Assembly (NCBI GenBank): GCA_035301025.1
Contig: DATGUV010000140.1
Coordinates: 1 to 12,433, forward strand
Source of the DNA: CALAMD01 sp035301025
GTDB lineage: Bacteria; Bacillota; Bacilli; Bacillales; Amphibacillaceae
Direction: 5' to 3'
Length of the DNA: 12,433 nt
The first letter of the stretch is position 1. The number at the start of each line of letters is the position of its first letter. A program made the translations under genes and the position numbers. Below, piece after piece: positions 1 to 7,502 of this stretch. The notes below the pieces were generated by a model. The model worked only from the letters and a program-made list of their open reading frames with translations, was not told where the DNA came from and searched no databases.

Positions 1-369
1 TTCTAGTGCGTACGTTATTGCTTCTCCTACTCCATAGGTTGTCATATTCTTAGGATTCCATTTTTCCCTAGGAACGAGACCTAGTCCAGCAATTCCTGCC
101 ATTTCAATAATGGCTACACCGTCTGCAGAAATTCCAATAGATGCCGTTCTTTCTTCTCCTTGAGGGCTCGTGACAGGGACTGTATGTAAAGATACGTCAC
201 CTCGTCCAATCTGACACACTTCAAGAGTTCCTTCTCCCCCGTCTGCCATAGGTTTAAGGGTGCAAGTTATATCTGGACATACTTCCGTAAGAGCTTGTTG
301 CATCGCTTCTGAAACTTCAACTTGGGACAAGCTTCCTTTAAAAGAATCTGGAGCAAGAACAATGCGCAC
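1..369 (-). CDS. glxK: Glycerate kinase, N-terminal 123 residues (runs off window)
   Basis: This is the 5' part of a glycerate kinase of the GlxK/GarK family, cytoplasmic enzymes of about 380 residues that phosphorylate D-glycerate with ATP and feed it into lower glycolysis. The translation opens with MRIVLAPDSFKGSLS, the family's N-terminal signature. It continues with MADGGEGT at residues 41-48, an IEMAGIAGL segment at 88-96 and TTYGVGEAI at 110-118, all in the expected order. The start is GTG at 369, directly after the TAA (372-370) of the upstream membrane gene. The ribosome binding site GAGGCGG lies inside the end of that gene, so translation is probably coupled. The C-terminal two thirds lies outside the window. 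Family assignment is firm; whether the product is 2- or 3-phosphoglycerate cannot be told from this fragment. Confidence 0.93.
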   Translation of the reverse strand, partial: MRIVLAPDSFKGSLSQVEVSEAMQQALTEVCPDITCTLKPMADGGEGTLEVCQIGRGDVSLHTVPVTSPQGEERTASIGISADGVAIIEMAGIAGLGLVPREKWNPKNMTTYGVGEAITYALE

Positions 370-804
370 TTACACCGCCTCTTTTTCAATGGTTTTTTGA
401 ATACACCAACCAACTAAAAATCCATATACAAGGTGAGCAACCAACCACCAACCGAAAGCTGCTGCATCTAATACGTCTGGTGTTTCAAGGGAAAACGATG
501 TCGTTGCAAACAACATAAATGCTATAAATCCACTAGAAAAAATATACGGAGTCTTCCTGTGAGCCATAGACATTCTTTTAAATAATCCGTATAGCAAGAG
601 TACAATTAGGACAGAAACAATTAAATGAAAGCTAAACTCCACGAGCTCACTAAATTCTTGGTCACGAAACCAAGGAATATAATCAACATTTAACAGCAAC
701 GTATATACCTTTTTACCGCTAAATCCTTGAATTACTTTTAGCAACAGACCGAAAATCACTCCAGTGACAATTCCGATACCAGCTACATATAAAACGCGTT
801 TCAT
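370..804 (-). CDS. Small integral membrane protein, about four helices, unknown function
   Basis: This gene encodes a 144-residue hydrophobic protein that I do not recognise with confidence. Predicted membrane segments lie at about residues 4-24, 57-75, 86-106 and 116-136, with a charged stretch between the first two and a charged KTIEKEAV tail. An open frame continues upstream to 927, overlapping the MATE gene. The ATG at 804 is chosen because AGGTGA sits 6 nt before it and the downstream protein starts with a clean transmembrane helix. The MATE stop is only 40 bp upstream and the glycerate kinase GTG follows the stop with no gap, so the three are very likely one operon. The overall shape is loosely like YagU/DUF1440 membrane proteins, but that is a guess. 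Four helices seem too few for a typical glycerate permease. Confidence 0.8.
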   Translation of the reverse strand: MKRVLYVAGIGIVTGVIFGLLLKVIQGFSGKKVYTLLLNVDYIPWFRDQEFSELVEFSFHLIVSVLIVLLLYGLFKRMSMAHRKTPYIFSSGFIAFMLFATTSFSLETPDVLDAAAFGWWLVAHLVYGFLVGWCIQKTIEKEAV

Positions 805-844
805 TTCTTCACCTACTTCATCGTATGTCTCTATTTTACCTACT

Positions 845-2188
845 TCATTTTCCTCTGACAAATATTTCTTTCTCGCGCCACTTTCCGTACGTATAATACA
901 TCGTTGCGACGAAACAACTGACGACAAAACTTAACCCGATTCCAATTGGGATGCCTAGTTCATCATAGAGACGGGAGAACATAGCTGTAAAGGGATAGCG
1001 CAGTACCCAAAATGAAATAATGTTTAAAATAAGGACTTGATACATAGCACCAGATGAGCGTACTATGCCGTTTAAAACAAAATTCACCCCTAAAAATGGA
1101 TAACAAAAGGCCATAATCCGTAAATACATGGCACCAAAAGCGACAGATTCAGGATCTTGAACAAATAGCTGAATCGCGTAAGGAGCAGCAATGTACAAGA
1201 TGACTCCTAGGGAAATCATAATGGAAAAGTTGTACAACACTGCACGGGACGCAATCATCTGCACCCTATTCCACTGTTTGATTCCGATATTTTGTCCAGC
1301 CATACTATTGACTGCTGTACCTAGAGCTGTAGCTGGTAAAGTAATTAAACTGTTCAGGCGTTGCGCAGCTCCAAAACCTGCGACAACAGAGCTTCCAAAG
1401 CCTGTTACAACACTCATAATAGCAGCAGATCCGGCAGAAATAACGGACATTTGAAGTCCTGCTGGAATACCTAATCGTAAAATTAGAGCTACTTCTTCTT
1501 TTTTAGGTAGAGTAACTTTTGTAAATGGGACAGCTTTCTTACGTAAGACATAGATTAACCCATATAGAAAAGCACTTCCTTGAGCGACAATCGTTGCACA
1601 TGCGGCACCTTGAATACCTAAATTAAATCCTGCAATAAATAATGGGTCTAAGACGATATTTAAAAGAACCGCAACTCCAACAAATCTAAGAGGACTCTTA
1701 CTGTCCCCAAGGGCTCTAAGCACTGTACTAATATAGTTATACCCAAATAGAAATAACATCCCGATAAAGTTAATTTGTAAGTACATTTGCGCTTGATCCA
1801 TAATATCTGCCGGAGTCCCTAATAATAGTAGGAGTTTATAGGAAAAAATAAACCCAAGAATACTAAATGCAATCGCCATGAGTGATAATACAACGATAAA
1901 AGCATTTAAATACCGCTGAATCCCCGCTTCATTATTCATCCCCCGTTGCTGAGACAAAATCGTTAACGAGGCATTGTTTAATCCAATAATAAAGGATAAT
2001 ACCGTAAATAAAATGGAGCTTGCAACGGAAACCGCACCTAGGGCCTGGCTTCCTAGTAAATTACCAATCCACAAACTATCCACAATTTGATACGATGTTT
2101 GTAGTAAGTTTGTAATCATAATTGGACCTGAAAAAACGATCATATGGCGCCATATATTTCCTGTCGTAAAATCAAGTTGCTTCCCCAT
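845..2188 (-). CDS. MATE family multidrug efflux transporter
   Basis: This is a 447-residue inner-membrane protein of the multidrug and toxic compound extrusion family, normally about 450 residues with 12 helices in two homologous halves. Such pumps export cationic or amphipathic compounds using an Na+ or H+ gradient. The N-terminal half starts with SGPIMITNLLQTSYQIVDSL, the family's proline and Y..VD..W.G pattern at about residues 20-45. RALGDSKSPL follows at about 158-167. The second half begins near residue 236 with the parallel RLGIPAGLQ segment. The frame is open to an ATG at 2209, but the best promoter would place the transcript start near 2215, leaving no room for a ribosome site. The ATG at 2188, with GAGTG 6 nt upstream and a family-like MGKQLDFTTGNIW start, is preferred. 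The substrate is unknown. Confidence 0.93.
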   Translation of the reverse strand: MGKQLDFTTGNIWRHMIVFSGPIMITNLLQTSYQIVDSLWIGNLLGSQALGAVSVASSILFTVLSFIIGLNNASLTILSQQRGMNNEAGIQRYLNAFIVVLSLMAIAFSILGFIFSYKLLLLLGTPADIMDQAQMYLQINFIGMLFLFGYNYISTVLRALGDSKSPLRFVGVAVLLNIVLDPLFIAGFNLGIQGAACATIVAQGSAFLYGLIYVLRKKAVPFTKVTLPKKEEVALILRLGIPAGLQMSVISAGSAAIMSVVTGFGSSVVAGFGAAQRLNSLITLPATALGTAVNSMAGQNIGIKQWNRVQMIASRAVLYNFSIMISLGVILYIAAPYAIQLFVQDPESVAFGAMYLRIMAFCYPFLGVNFVLNGIVRSSGAMYQVLILNIISFWVLRYPFTAMFSRLYDELGIPIGIGLSFVVSCFVATMYYTYGKWREKEIFVRGK

Positions 2189-2221
2189 GCATGTCACTCT
2201 TTCTATCATTCTCTTTCCATT

Positions 2222-2251
2222 ATCATAACAGACCTAGTGACATTCGGTGAA
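2222..2251 (-). promoter_or_regulatory. Candidate sigma-A promoter for the MATE / membrane protein / glycerate kinase cluster
   Basis: On the minus strand TTCACC (2251-2246) is followed after 18 bp by TATGAT (2227-2222). A TG precedes the -10 by one base, making it an extended -10. The predicted transcript would start near 2215, about 27 nt upstream of the ATG at 2188, which fits a normal short leader. The -35 is only a partial match, so this remains a prediction. Confidence 0.45.
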
Positions 2252-2506
2252 GGAACGACGTCAAAGGTTTATTGTGTAGAAAAACACGTAGGAATTTTTC
2301 CGAGTTACCTGGGGTATGCTTTACATACACAGGGCATTCTTATAAACACGTGTTGATTTACCCCTCCTCTTCTTGACTTCCCGTCATTTGTTTCTTAAAA
2401 TGGGTATAATGTTCTGTTCTATTTTAATACATCCATTTGTAGGATGACCCTTTCACCATCATACTTACTTGAATGAATTTCATAATATGTATGTTATGCT
2501 AGGTCC

Positions 2507-2531
2507 ATCTAGTATGTAGTTCCACTAGATT
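2507..2531. repeat. 7-bp inverted repeat ATCTAGT-N11-ACTAGAT
   Basis: A perfect dyad (2507-2513 and 2525-2531) lies 3 bp upstream of a TTGACA hexamer at 2535. Its position next to a putative -35 suggests an operator or activator site for the downstream regulator gene, but no binding family is recognisable. Confidence 0.4.
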
Positions 2532-2534
2532 GCT

Positions 2535-2562
2535 TGACATTACATATTAAATTGAAAGAATG
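2535..2562 (+). promoter_or_regulatory. Candidate promoter for the regulator gene
   Basis: A consensus -35 TTGACA (2535-2540) is followed after 16 bp by AAGAAT (2557-2562), a 4-of-6 match to the -10. A transcript from here would have a leader of about 155 nt containing the dyads at 2610-2642. The -10 is weak, so the call is tentative. Confidence 0.35.
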
Positions 2563-2571
2563 AGTTTTAGT

Positions 2572-2590
2572 CATGATGATATTCACTCAC
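2572..2590. repeat. 19-bp motif, copy A, upstream of the regulator gene
   Basis: TCATGATGATATTCACTCA here matches 4285-4303 at 18 of 19 bases. The motif joins a small palindrome (TCAT-G-ATGA) to ATTCACTC. The octamer ATTCACTC occurs a third time at 2619-2626, inside a dyad. Copies on both sides of the regulator gene are compatible with binding sites for its product. Confidence 0.5.
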
Positions 2591-2609
2591 TTACTTTTAA
2601 AGAAATATT

Positions 2610-2642
2610 GAATGAGCATTCACTCGAGCATGTACACATGCA
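2610..2642. repeat. Two adjacent 6-2-6 dyads in the regulator leader
   Basis: TGAATG-AG-CATTCA (2610-2623) and GCATGT-AC-ACATGC (2629-2642) are both perfect inverted repeats with 2-bp spacers, only 5 bp apart. The first overlaps an ATTCACTC motif shared with the flanking 19-bp repeats. They look like operator half-sites or small RNA hairpins; which one cannot be decided from sequence. Confidence 0.4.
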
Positions 2643-2723
2643 ATTTCACACCTTTTATACGATGAATCCCCCATGAAATAGTACACTTACATCATTAAAA
2701 TCAATTGCGTAGGAGGGTTATTT

Positions 2724-4016
2724 ATGAAAGTTAAAATGGCTATTTTTGGCCGCGAAGATATTATCCAACTCGTCCGTCTATATGTGAAGGACAAGGAACA
2801 TTTAGAGGTCGTTCCCTTTATATACAAAAATGAAAGCGATATCATTGATCTTGTGGATCAAGCTGTGATGTGTGATGTATATATATTTACAGAGCATTTG
2901 CCCTTTTTATATGCGAAAGATAAAGTGGCTAAAAAAGGCGTACCAGTAGTACAAGTAGCTATTGATGAATATATGTTTTTAACTTCTGTATATCGATTAC
3001 GGAAAAAACATAGCCCTGCACTTCATAAACTTTCCATTGATATTCCAGATGGTGCAGTCATAGAAAAAATTCTTCAAGAACTAAATATTGACGACCCTAC
3101 TGTTTATATCAACACATATACTGATATTCATTCTATTGACAGCATTGTTGCTCGTCACGAAGAATTGTGGGAGAATGGTGAAATTGAATATGTATTAACG
3201 TCTGGAAAAGAAGTCAAGCGTCGCTTAGAAGATAAACATATCCCTGTAGAAAACATGGTAACCCCACTAGGAAATATGACATCTGCAATAGAAGAAGCCT
3301 ATTCCATTGTTACGCTAAATAGTAGCATGAGTTCACAAGTTGTTTCGGGAATTGTCAACGTTCGCAATAAAGATGCTGTTCTTTCCTCCCATGGAAAAGA
3401 GGGATTCAACCAGATTCTAAGGAGTTTGGAAAGTGCACTCGAAACCTTTAAAAGCGAAACAGATAGCTCCTTATTTATGAACAATGAACAGCAATTTATC
3501 ATGTTTGGTACGAAAGGGACATTAGATTATTTAACGGCGAATTATCGAGAGTTCCCGCTTCTACATGCGATTGAAGAATCCATGCCTTCAGGTGTCATTG
3601 TTGATATCTCTTTTGGCCTCGGTCTACACGCACTAGAGGCAGAAGAACATGCTCGCCTTGGGTTAGAGGCTTGTCAAAAACTAGACCATCATACGTGTTA
3701 TATTATCAATGAACGGAAAGAAACCATTGGACCTTTAGGAGTGAAAAAGCATTTTAACACGTCGACCTTATATCGTGATCTCATACATAAAGCTCGCCTA
3801 AGCAATCAGTTATCATATAACTTTATTGATTTTATTCAAACGAGAAACAATGAACCATTCTCATCCAATGATGTGGCTGAGCATTATAATGTTACAAAAA
3901 GAAGTGCGGAGCGGACGATTAATAAGTTACTCAACGGAAAAGTTATTAAACACGTTGGAGAAGAACGCCCCTACGCCAAAGGACGTCCGAGAAAACTATT
4001 TCAAATCATACAGTAA
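2724..4016 (+). CDS. Winged-HTH regulator with degenerate GGDEF/cyclase-like sensor domain
   Basis: This is a 430-residue cytoplasmic protein, probably a DNA-binding regulator. The C-terminus (about 378-430) is a winged helix-turn-helix, with FSSNDVAEHYNVTKRSAERTI as helix-turn-helix and a basic KGRPRKLFQI wing. Residues about 200-335 resemble a nucleotide-cyclase/GGDEF fold: FIMFGTKGTLDYLT precedes VIVDISFGLGLHALEAEEHA and a helix of the type following the GGDEF site. The catalytic GGDEF residues are absent, so it is more likely a ligand sensor than an enzyme. The N-terminal 110 residues alternate hydrophobic strands and helices, somewhat like PrpR-type sensory domains; this is inference. 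The ATG at 2724 has a strong AGGAGGG 6 nt upstream. The divergent MATE cluster is a natural candidate target. A long hairpin follows the stop. The specific name, ligand and regulon are unknown. Confidence 0.85.
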   Translation: MKVKMAIFGREDIIQLVRLYVKDKEHLEVVPFIYKNESDIIDLVDQAVMCDVYIFTEHLPFLYAKDKVAKKGVPVVQVAIDEYMFLTSVYRLRKKHSPALHKLSIDIPDGAVIEKILQELNIDDPTVYINTYTDIHSIDSIVARHEELWENGEIEYVLTSGKEVKRRLEDKHIPVENMVTPLGNMTSAIEEAYSIVTLNSSMSSQVVSGIVNVRNKDAVLSSHGKEGFNQILRSLESALETFKSETDSSLFMNNEQQFIMFGTKGTLDYLTANYREFPLLHAIEESMPSGVIVDISFGLGLHALEAEEHARLGLEACQKLDHHTCYIINERKETIGPLGVKKHFNTSTLYRDLIHKARLSNQLSYNFIDFIQTRNNEPFSSNDVAEHYNVTKRSAERTINKLLNGKVIKHVGEERPYAKGRPRKLFQIIQ

Positions 4017-4019
4017 TAG

Positions 4020-4164
4020 AAAAAGAGACAGCTTCATGGATTTCATAAGACCTATGCGCAGCACTCGTACAACATGTAATTTTGCTAGTTTTTCGCACAA
4101 TGATATGTTGTAGGAAAAGCACTGCAGATATTCCTTATGAACCGCTTGAGGCTATCTCTTTTTT
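4020..4164. terminator. Very long imperfect hairpin between convergent genes; bidirectional terminator or MITE-like palindrome
   Basis: The 59-base left arm (4020-4078) aligns to the reverse complement of the 62-base right arm (4103-4164), with roughly three quarters identity and one 3-base gap. The loop is about 24 bases (4079-4102). Perfectly matched blocks are AAAAAAGAGA at the tips, TTCATAAG/CTTATGAA (4043-4050 with 4134-4141) and TACAACAT/ATGTTGTA (4069-4076 with 4105-4112). It ends in TTTTTT on the plus strand and, read on the minus strand, also in six Ts, so it could stop transcription from both the regulator gene (stop at 4016) and the SNF2 gene (stop at 4301). Its length far exceeds a normal intrinsic terminator and resembles small palindromic repeat elements of Bacillus genomes. 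No clear target-site duplication is visible. Confidence 0.65.
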
Positions 4165-4225
4165 AATGAAAATGGATGAGATGTGAATGCATTTCAGCAT
4201 ACATATTTTATGTTCCATCCTTGCA

Positions 4226-4265
4226 ACATGCAGTTCCGCGAAGTCGCTTGAAACTACATGCAGTT
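4226..4265. repeat. Direct repeat ACATGCAGTT with internal dyad, in the SNF2 3' flank
   Basis: ACATGCAGTT occurs at 4226-4235 and 4256-4265, 30 bp apart start to start. Between them GCGA-AG-TCGC plus AGTT/AACT and the CATG tetramers give an imperfect foldback over 4227-4260. There is no T-run, so it is not a standard terminator. The rest of 4165-4300 contains no gene that I can support. Confidence 0.4.
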
Positions 4266-4284
4266 TGGACATCACACATGTTGA

Positions 4285-4303
4285 TCATGATGACATTCAC
4301 TCA
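4285..4303. repeat. 19-bp motif, copy B, downstream of the regulator gene
   Basis: TCATGATGACATTCACTCA differs by one base from copy A at 2572-2590. It lies in the same orientation and its last three bases are the SNF2 stop codon on the minus strand (4301-4303). The two copies bracket the regulator gene and the long hairpin. Confidence 0.5.
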
Positions 4304-7300
4304 GATGTGCAAAATCGAACGAATATCTTCTTCAGATAGACTAGATAACATCGTCTCTCCTGGTTGGACAACTTGATCCATTAATGCACGCTTTTGTTGT
4401 TGCAATTCAAAAATTCTTTCCTCAATGGTACCTTCTGCAATGAGCCGGATGACTTGGACAACCTTTTTTTGTCCAAAGCGGTGAGCTCTGCCTGTTGCTT
4501 GGTCCTCTACGGCAGGATTCCACCATAGGTCATATAAAATAACCGTATCTGCACCCGTTAAATTCAAACCAGTTCCACCGGCTCGTAAAGAGATTAAAAA
4601 TACGTCTCCTTCCCCTTTATTAAACTGCTCACTCATTCGAACCCGTTCTTCTGCAGGGGTTTGCCCATGTAAATAAAAGAAGGTCACACCTTTTTCGGCC
4701 AACTTTTCTTTAATAATCTCATGCATACTTGTAAACTGTGAAAATACGAGCATTCGCTTCCCGTTTTCAATGGAAGTTGCAATCGTTTCTAGTAATTGTT
4801 CTAATTTCCCAGATGTCCCTGTGTAATTTTCTACAAATAAAGATGGGTGGCAACAAATTTGACGCAACCGAGTAATCCCAGCTAAAATCTTCATGCGTTG
4901 TTGTTGGAATCCTCCTTGAGCAATGGTTGTTGCCGCTTCATCTTGAAGACGTTTTAAATAACCCATGTACAACTCTTTTTGATCTTTAGTCAATTCAGAG
5001 ATGTACACAGTCTCTATTTTATCCGGTAACTCCTTAAGTACATCTTCTTTTAAGCGTCGTAAAATAAATGGACGAGTCTGGGATACAATTTTTTCTTTAT
5101 CCATTTGCCTAAAGGCTCGAATGGGTGGCATGAATCCAGGCATAATTGCTTGAAAAATCGCCCATAATTCATCAATGGAATTTTCAATCGGTGTGCCTGT
5201 TAACGCAAATTTATTTGTCGCTTGTAATGTACGCACTGCCTGAGATGTTTTTGTAGCAACATTTTTAATATATTGCGCTTCATCAAGGAATAACGTCTGA
5301 AATTGTAACTTGGCATAATGTTCAATGTCTTGACGAATGGTCGCATAAGATGTAATCCAAACATCTGTATTTCTCATCTTTGAAATGTTCTCTAGCCGTT
5401 CTTCTTTACTTCCAGTCATCACTGCTACCGATAACGAAGGCGCAAAACGATTACACTCATTTTTCCAGTTGTATACAACAGAAGACGGAGCAATGATTAA
5501 ATGTGGATATTCACTTGGCTCTGATAACATAAAGCTAATGCTTTGAATCGTTTTTCCAAGTCCCATATCATCCGCTAAAATACCACCTAAATGGTATGTA
5601 CTTAAGGACTTAAACCACTGAAAACCTTTTTCCTGATAATCTCGTAACGTTGCTTCAAGATTTTCAGGAACGTCAAAATATTGTTCTGTTGGGTGTTGCA
5701 GTTGCTCGAGCAATCGGGAAAAAGTAGCGTCGTAATCTTTTTCTGTATCAATGATTGTATCGATTTGAGCCCCTCGATATGCTGGCATATGCACGTGGCC
5801 GTCCACAACATCTTTTTTATCAATGTGTAAGTCCTCAAATAAAGTATTTACGGACTGGAAACCTTCATGTTCAAGGGATAAAACTGCCCCACTACGCAAC
5901 CGGTAAAAACGCTTTTTCTCAATGACTGCATGGAGTACTTGATCAATTTCCTCATCATCAATTCCCTCCATCGCAAACCGAACATCCAGCAAGTTCGTAG
6001 CTTGATTCACGCGCACGGATGTACTTGGAATCGGTTGTTGTTCAGCAATGTAATTTCTTACATCTGAAGTCATATATACATGTACATATTTATCTAAAAT
6101 CGGCAACATCTTATATAAAAATGTGTACAATTCTTCCTCATCTTCACCAATATATAATTCTTTACCATTGTATTTAAAATTAGCTTGTTCAATGACATGC
6201 ATAATTTGTTGTTCCATTGAACTATCTCGAACGATGACGGTGTCACCCGTGCCTGTTTCATGAAAAGGGTCAATTTCAAAAGAACCATAACGATACGTTA
6301 GTTTTCCAAATATCTCTCCGTCACGTTCTTCTAAATACATATGAGCTTTGAGTGGCTCTTGCACAAGTTGTTCTTGTACATCATCTTCCACATCAACAAT
6401 CCCTACTCGCTTAAAGGCAGGAACTACCTCAGAGAAAAACCTAGAAGCATCCCCTCTCGTTACAGGCAATTGATTGTATTCTTCACCTAGGTTTGTTACT
6501 TGTTCCACAATTTCCCGTTGTTCTTCTGTTGGAAAGTAAAAGATTCCATCCGCATATAACATATGATATAACGGAAAATATGTCACATCATGCCCTTGGT
6601 CAATAGACAAGACAAATGGTGCATGCTCATCTTGATGAATACGAAAGGAAAAAGGGATCTCATCTGTAGATATAGAAACATGCTCCACCTGAGTTCCCCG
6701 CATACTAACAGAGAAGTCCCGCTCCTCGAGACGCTTAAATAATGGTTGAATAAGCATCGGTGGAATTGTAATGTATCTCCGTTCCCCTTGTTGGAAATCA
6801 TCTGATTGTATGTGTCCTTCATAAATCCGTTCATTATCAATGATCGATTGCAGCGTACGCATCATTTCAAGATCGATGTGTAAAAAAGAATGGATGTCCG
6901 GATGATACGTAAAATGTTTCGTAAAAACGACTTCTTCGTCATGAAAAACAGCTTGTAAAAACGCCGGAAGATCCTTGATGACATACATTCTAGATTCGCC
7001 GACTTTACATTCAATTTGAATTTTTTTATCAAATGTCCATGACACCATATAAGACACATGAAGTGGTGTCTTCTGTGTATATTCAAGTTCTTCAACCGGA
7101 GTCATTGGTACTGTCAACTCATTCATAAACATACGTGTCGTCTCAAATTGGTCTTTATCAAAACGATCATTCAATTGATTCTTCTTATCTGCAATCGCCA
7201 AAAAAGCTGCTACATTATGTGCACAAAGTCCATCCACTTGAAATGGTGTGCAATCACAATATGCTTTAATCGACCCTTCTTCCACGTTTTCAATGTTCAT

Positions 7301-7465
7301 TTCGACAAAGTGATGGCCTGCATCAAGGACATTTGCCGTCCAGACGGAATGATTCACATCATATAATACATCTGAAACACGTCCGTTTTTATACAATTGA
7401 CTCCCCTTCTCATACACATGAGGAGGAAACATATTTTTTATAGAAGTTGTTCGTATCCTTTTCAA
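4301..7465 (-). CDS. SWIM zinc-finger SNF2 family DNA-dependent ATPase/helicase
   Basis: This is a 1054-residue Swi2/Snf2 superfamily-2 ATPase, a DNA- or nucleoprotein-remodelling motor. The N-terminus carries a SWIM zinc finger (C70-x-C72, C81-x-H83). Residues about 100-590 are the poorly conserved region found in bacterial SNF2 proteins. The motor follows: Walker A DDMGLGKT (632-639), DEAQ box (728-731), TGTP motif III (756-759), motif V SLRAGGTGLNLT (959-970) and motif VI QATGRAHRFGQ (989-999). All catalytic motifs are intact. It resembles B. subtilis YwqA with a SWIM domain fused in front. The start is TTG at 7465 with only a weak AGGG about 12 nt upstream. An ATG 11 codons inside (7432) lacks a ribosome site and would trim the conserved N-terminus. 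The MFS gene ends 84 bp upstream. The cellular role is not established. Confidence 0.95.
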   Translation of the reverse strand: MKRIRTTSIKNMFPPHVYEKGSQLYKNGRVSDVLYDVNHSVWTANVLDAGHHFVEMNIENVEEGSIKAYCDCTPFQVDGLCAHNVAAFLAIADKKNQLNDRFDKDQFETTRMFMNELTVPMTPVEELEYTQKTPLHVSYMVSWTFDKKIQIECKVGESRMYVIKDLPAFLQAVFHDEEVVFTKHFTYHPDIHSFLHIDLEMMRTLQSIIDNERIYEGHIQSDDFQQGERRYITIPPMLIQPLFKRLEERDFSVSMRGTQVEHVSISTDEIPFSFRIHQDEHAPFVLSIDQGHDVTYFPLYHMLYADGIFYFPTEEQREIVEQVTNLGEEYNQLPVTRGDASRFFSEVVPAFKRVGIVDVEDDVQEQLVQEPLKAHMYLEERDGEIFGKLTYRYGSFEIDPFHETGTGDTVIVRDSSMEQQIMHVIEQANFKYNGKELYIGEDEEELYTFLYKMLPILDKYVHVYMTSDVRNYIAEQQPIPSTSVRVNQATNLLDVRFAMEGIDDEEIDQVLHAVIEKKRFYRLRSGAVLSLEHEGFQSVNTLFEDLHIDKKDVVDGHVHMPAYRGAQIDTIIDTEKDYDATFSRLLEQLQHPTEQYFDVPENLEATLRDYQEKGFQWFKSLSTYHLGGILADDMGLGKTIQSISFMLSEPSEYPHLIIAPSSVVYNWKNECNRFAPSLSVAVMTGSKEERLENISKMRNTDVWITSYATIRQDIEHYAKLQFQTLFLDEAQYIKNVATKTSQAVRTLQATNKFALTGTPIENSIDELWAIFQAIMPGFMPPIRAFRQMDKEKIVSQTRPFILRRLKEDVLKELPDKIETVYISELTKDQKELYMGYLKRLQDEAATTIAQGGFQQQRMKILAGITRLRQICCHPSLFVENYTGTSGKLEQLLETIATSIENGKRMLVFSQFTSMHEIIKEKLAEKGVTFFYLHGQTPAEERVRMSEQFNKGEGDVFLISLRAGGTGLNLTGADTVILYDLWWNPAVEDQATGRAHRFGQKKVVQVIRLIAEGTIEERIFELQQQKRALMDQVVQPGETMLSSLSEEDIRSILHI

Positions 7466-7502
7466 ACCGAATGACCCTACTTTCTTTTTCCCATTTCCTT
7501 TT

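Larger units (their letters stand above)
2210..2723. other. 514-bp divergent intergenic region with many short inverted repeats
   Basis: This stretch separates the leftward MATE gene from the rightward regulator gene and contains no convincing gene. It holds the MATE promoter candidate near 2222-2251, an imperfect hairpin CCTG..GTATG/CATAC..CAGG at 2308-2333 and a perfect 10-bp palindrome AACACGTGTT at 2345-2354. An isolated TATAAT lies at 2405-2410 without a good -35. A second promoter candidate and several dyads, listed separately, lie between 2507 and 2642. The leader before the regulator gene could therefore be 150-300 nt long, which leaves room for cis-regulation. I recognise no known riboswitch or T-box. 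Confidence 0.5.

Noticed and set aside
805..927. N-terminal 41-codon extension of the small membrane protein frame
   Set aside because: It overlaps the 3' end of the MATE gene, and the ATG at 804 has a good AGGTGA ribosome site while the extension has none.
2144..2356. 70-codon plus-strand frame across the MATE 5' end and its promoter
   Set aside because: It is antisense to the MATE start region, has no ribosome binding site and shows no protein-like composition.
2373..2410. TTGACT ... TATAAT as a plus-strand promoter
   Set aside because: The spacer is 26 bp, far outside the 16-18 bp range; only the isolated TATAAT remains.
3826..4113. 95-codon plus-strand frame overlapping the regulator 3' end and the long hairpin
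   Set aside because: It is an alternative frame of the winged-helix coding region continuing into the palindrome, with no ribosome site; a shadow frame.
4176..4376. 66-codon plus-strand frame in the region between the hairpin and the SNF2 gene
   Set aside because: It runs antisense into the SNF2 C-terminus, lacks a ribosome site and has low-complexity composition.
7058..7366. 102-codon plus-strand frame antisense to the SNF2 N-terminus
   Set aside because: It lies wholly inside a well-supported gene on the other strand and has no independent signals.
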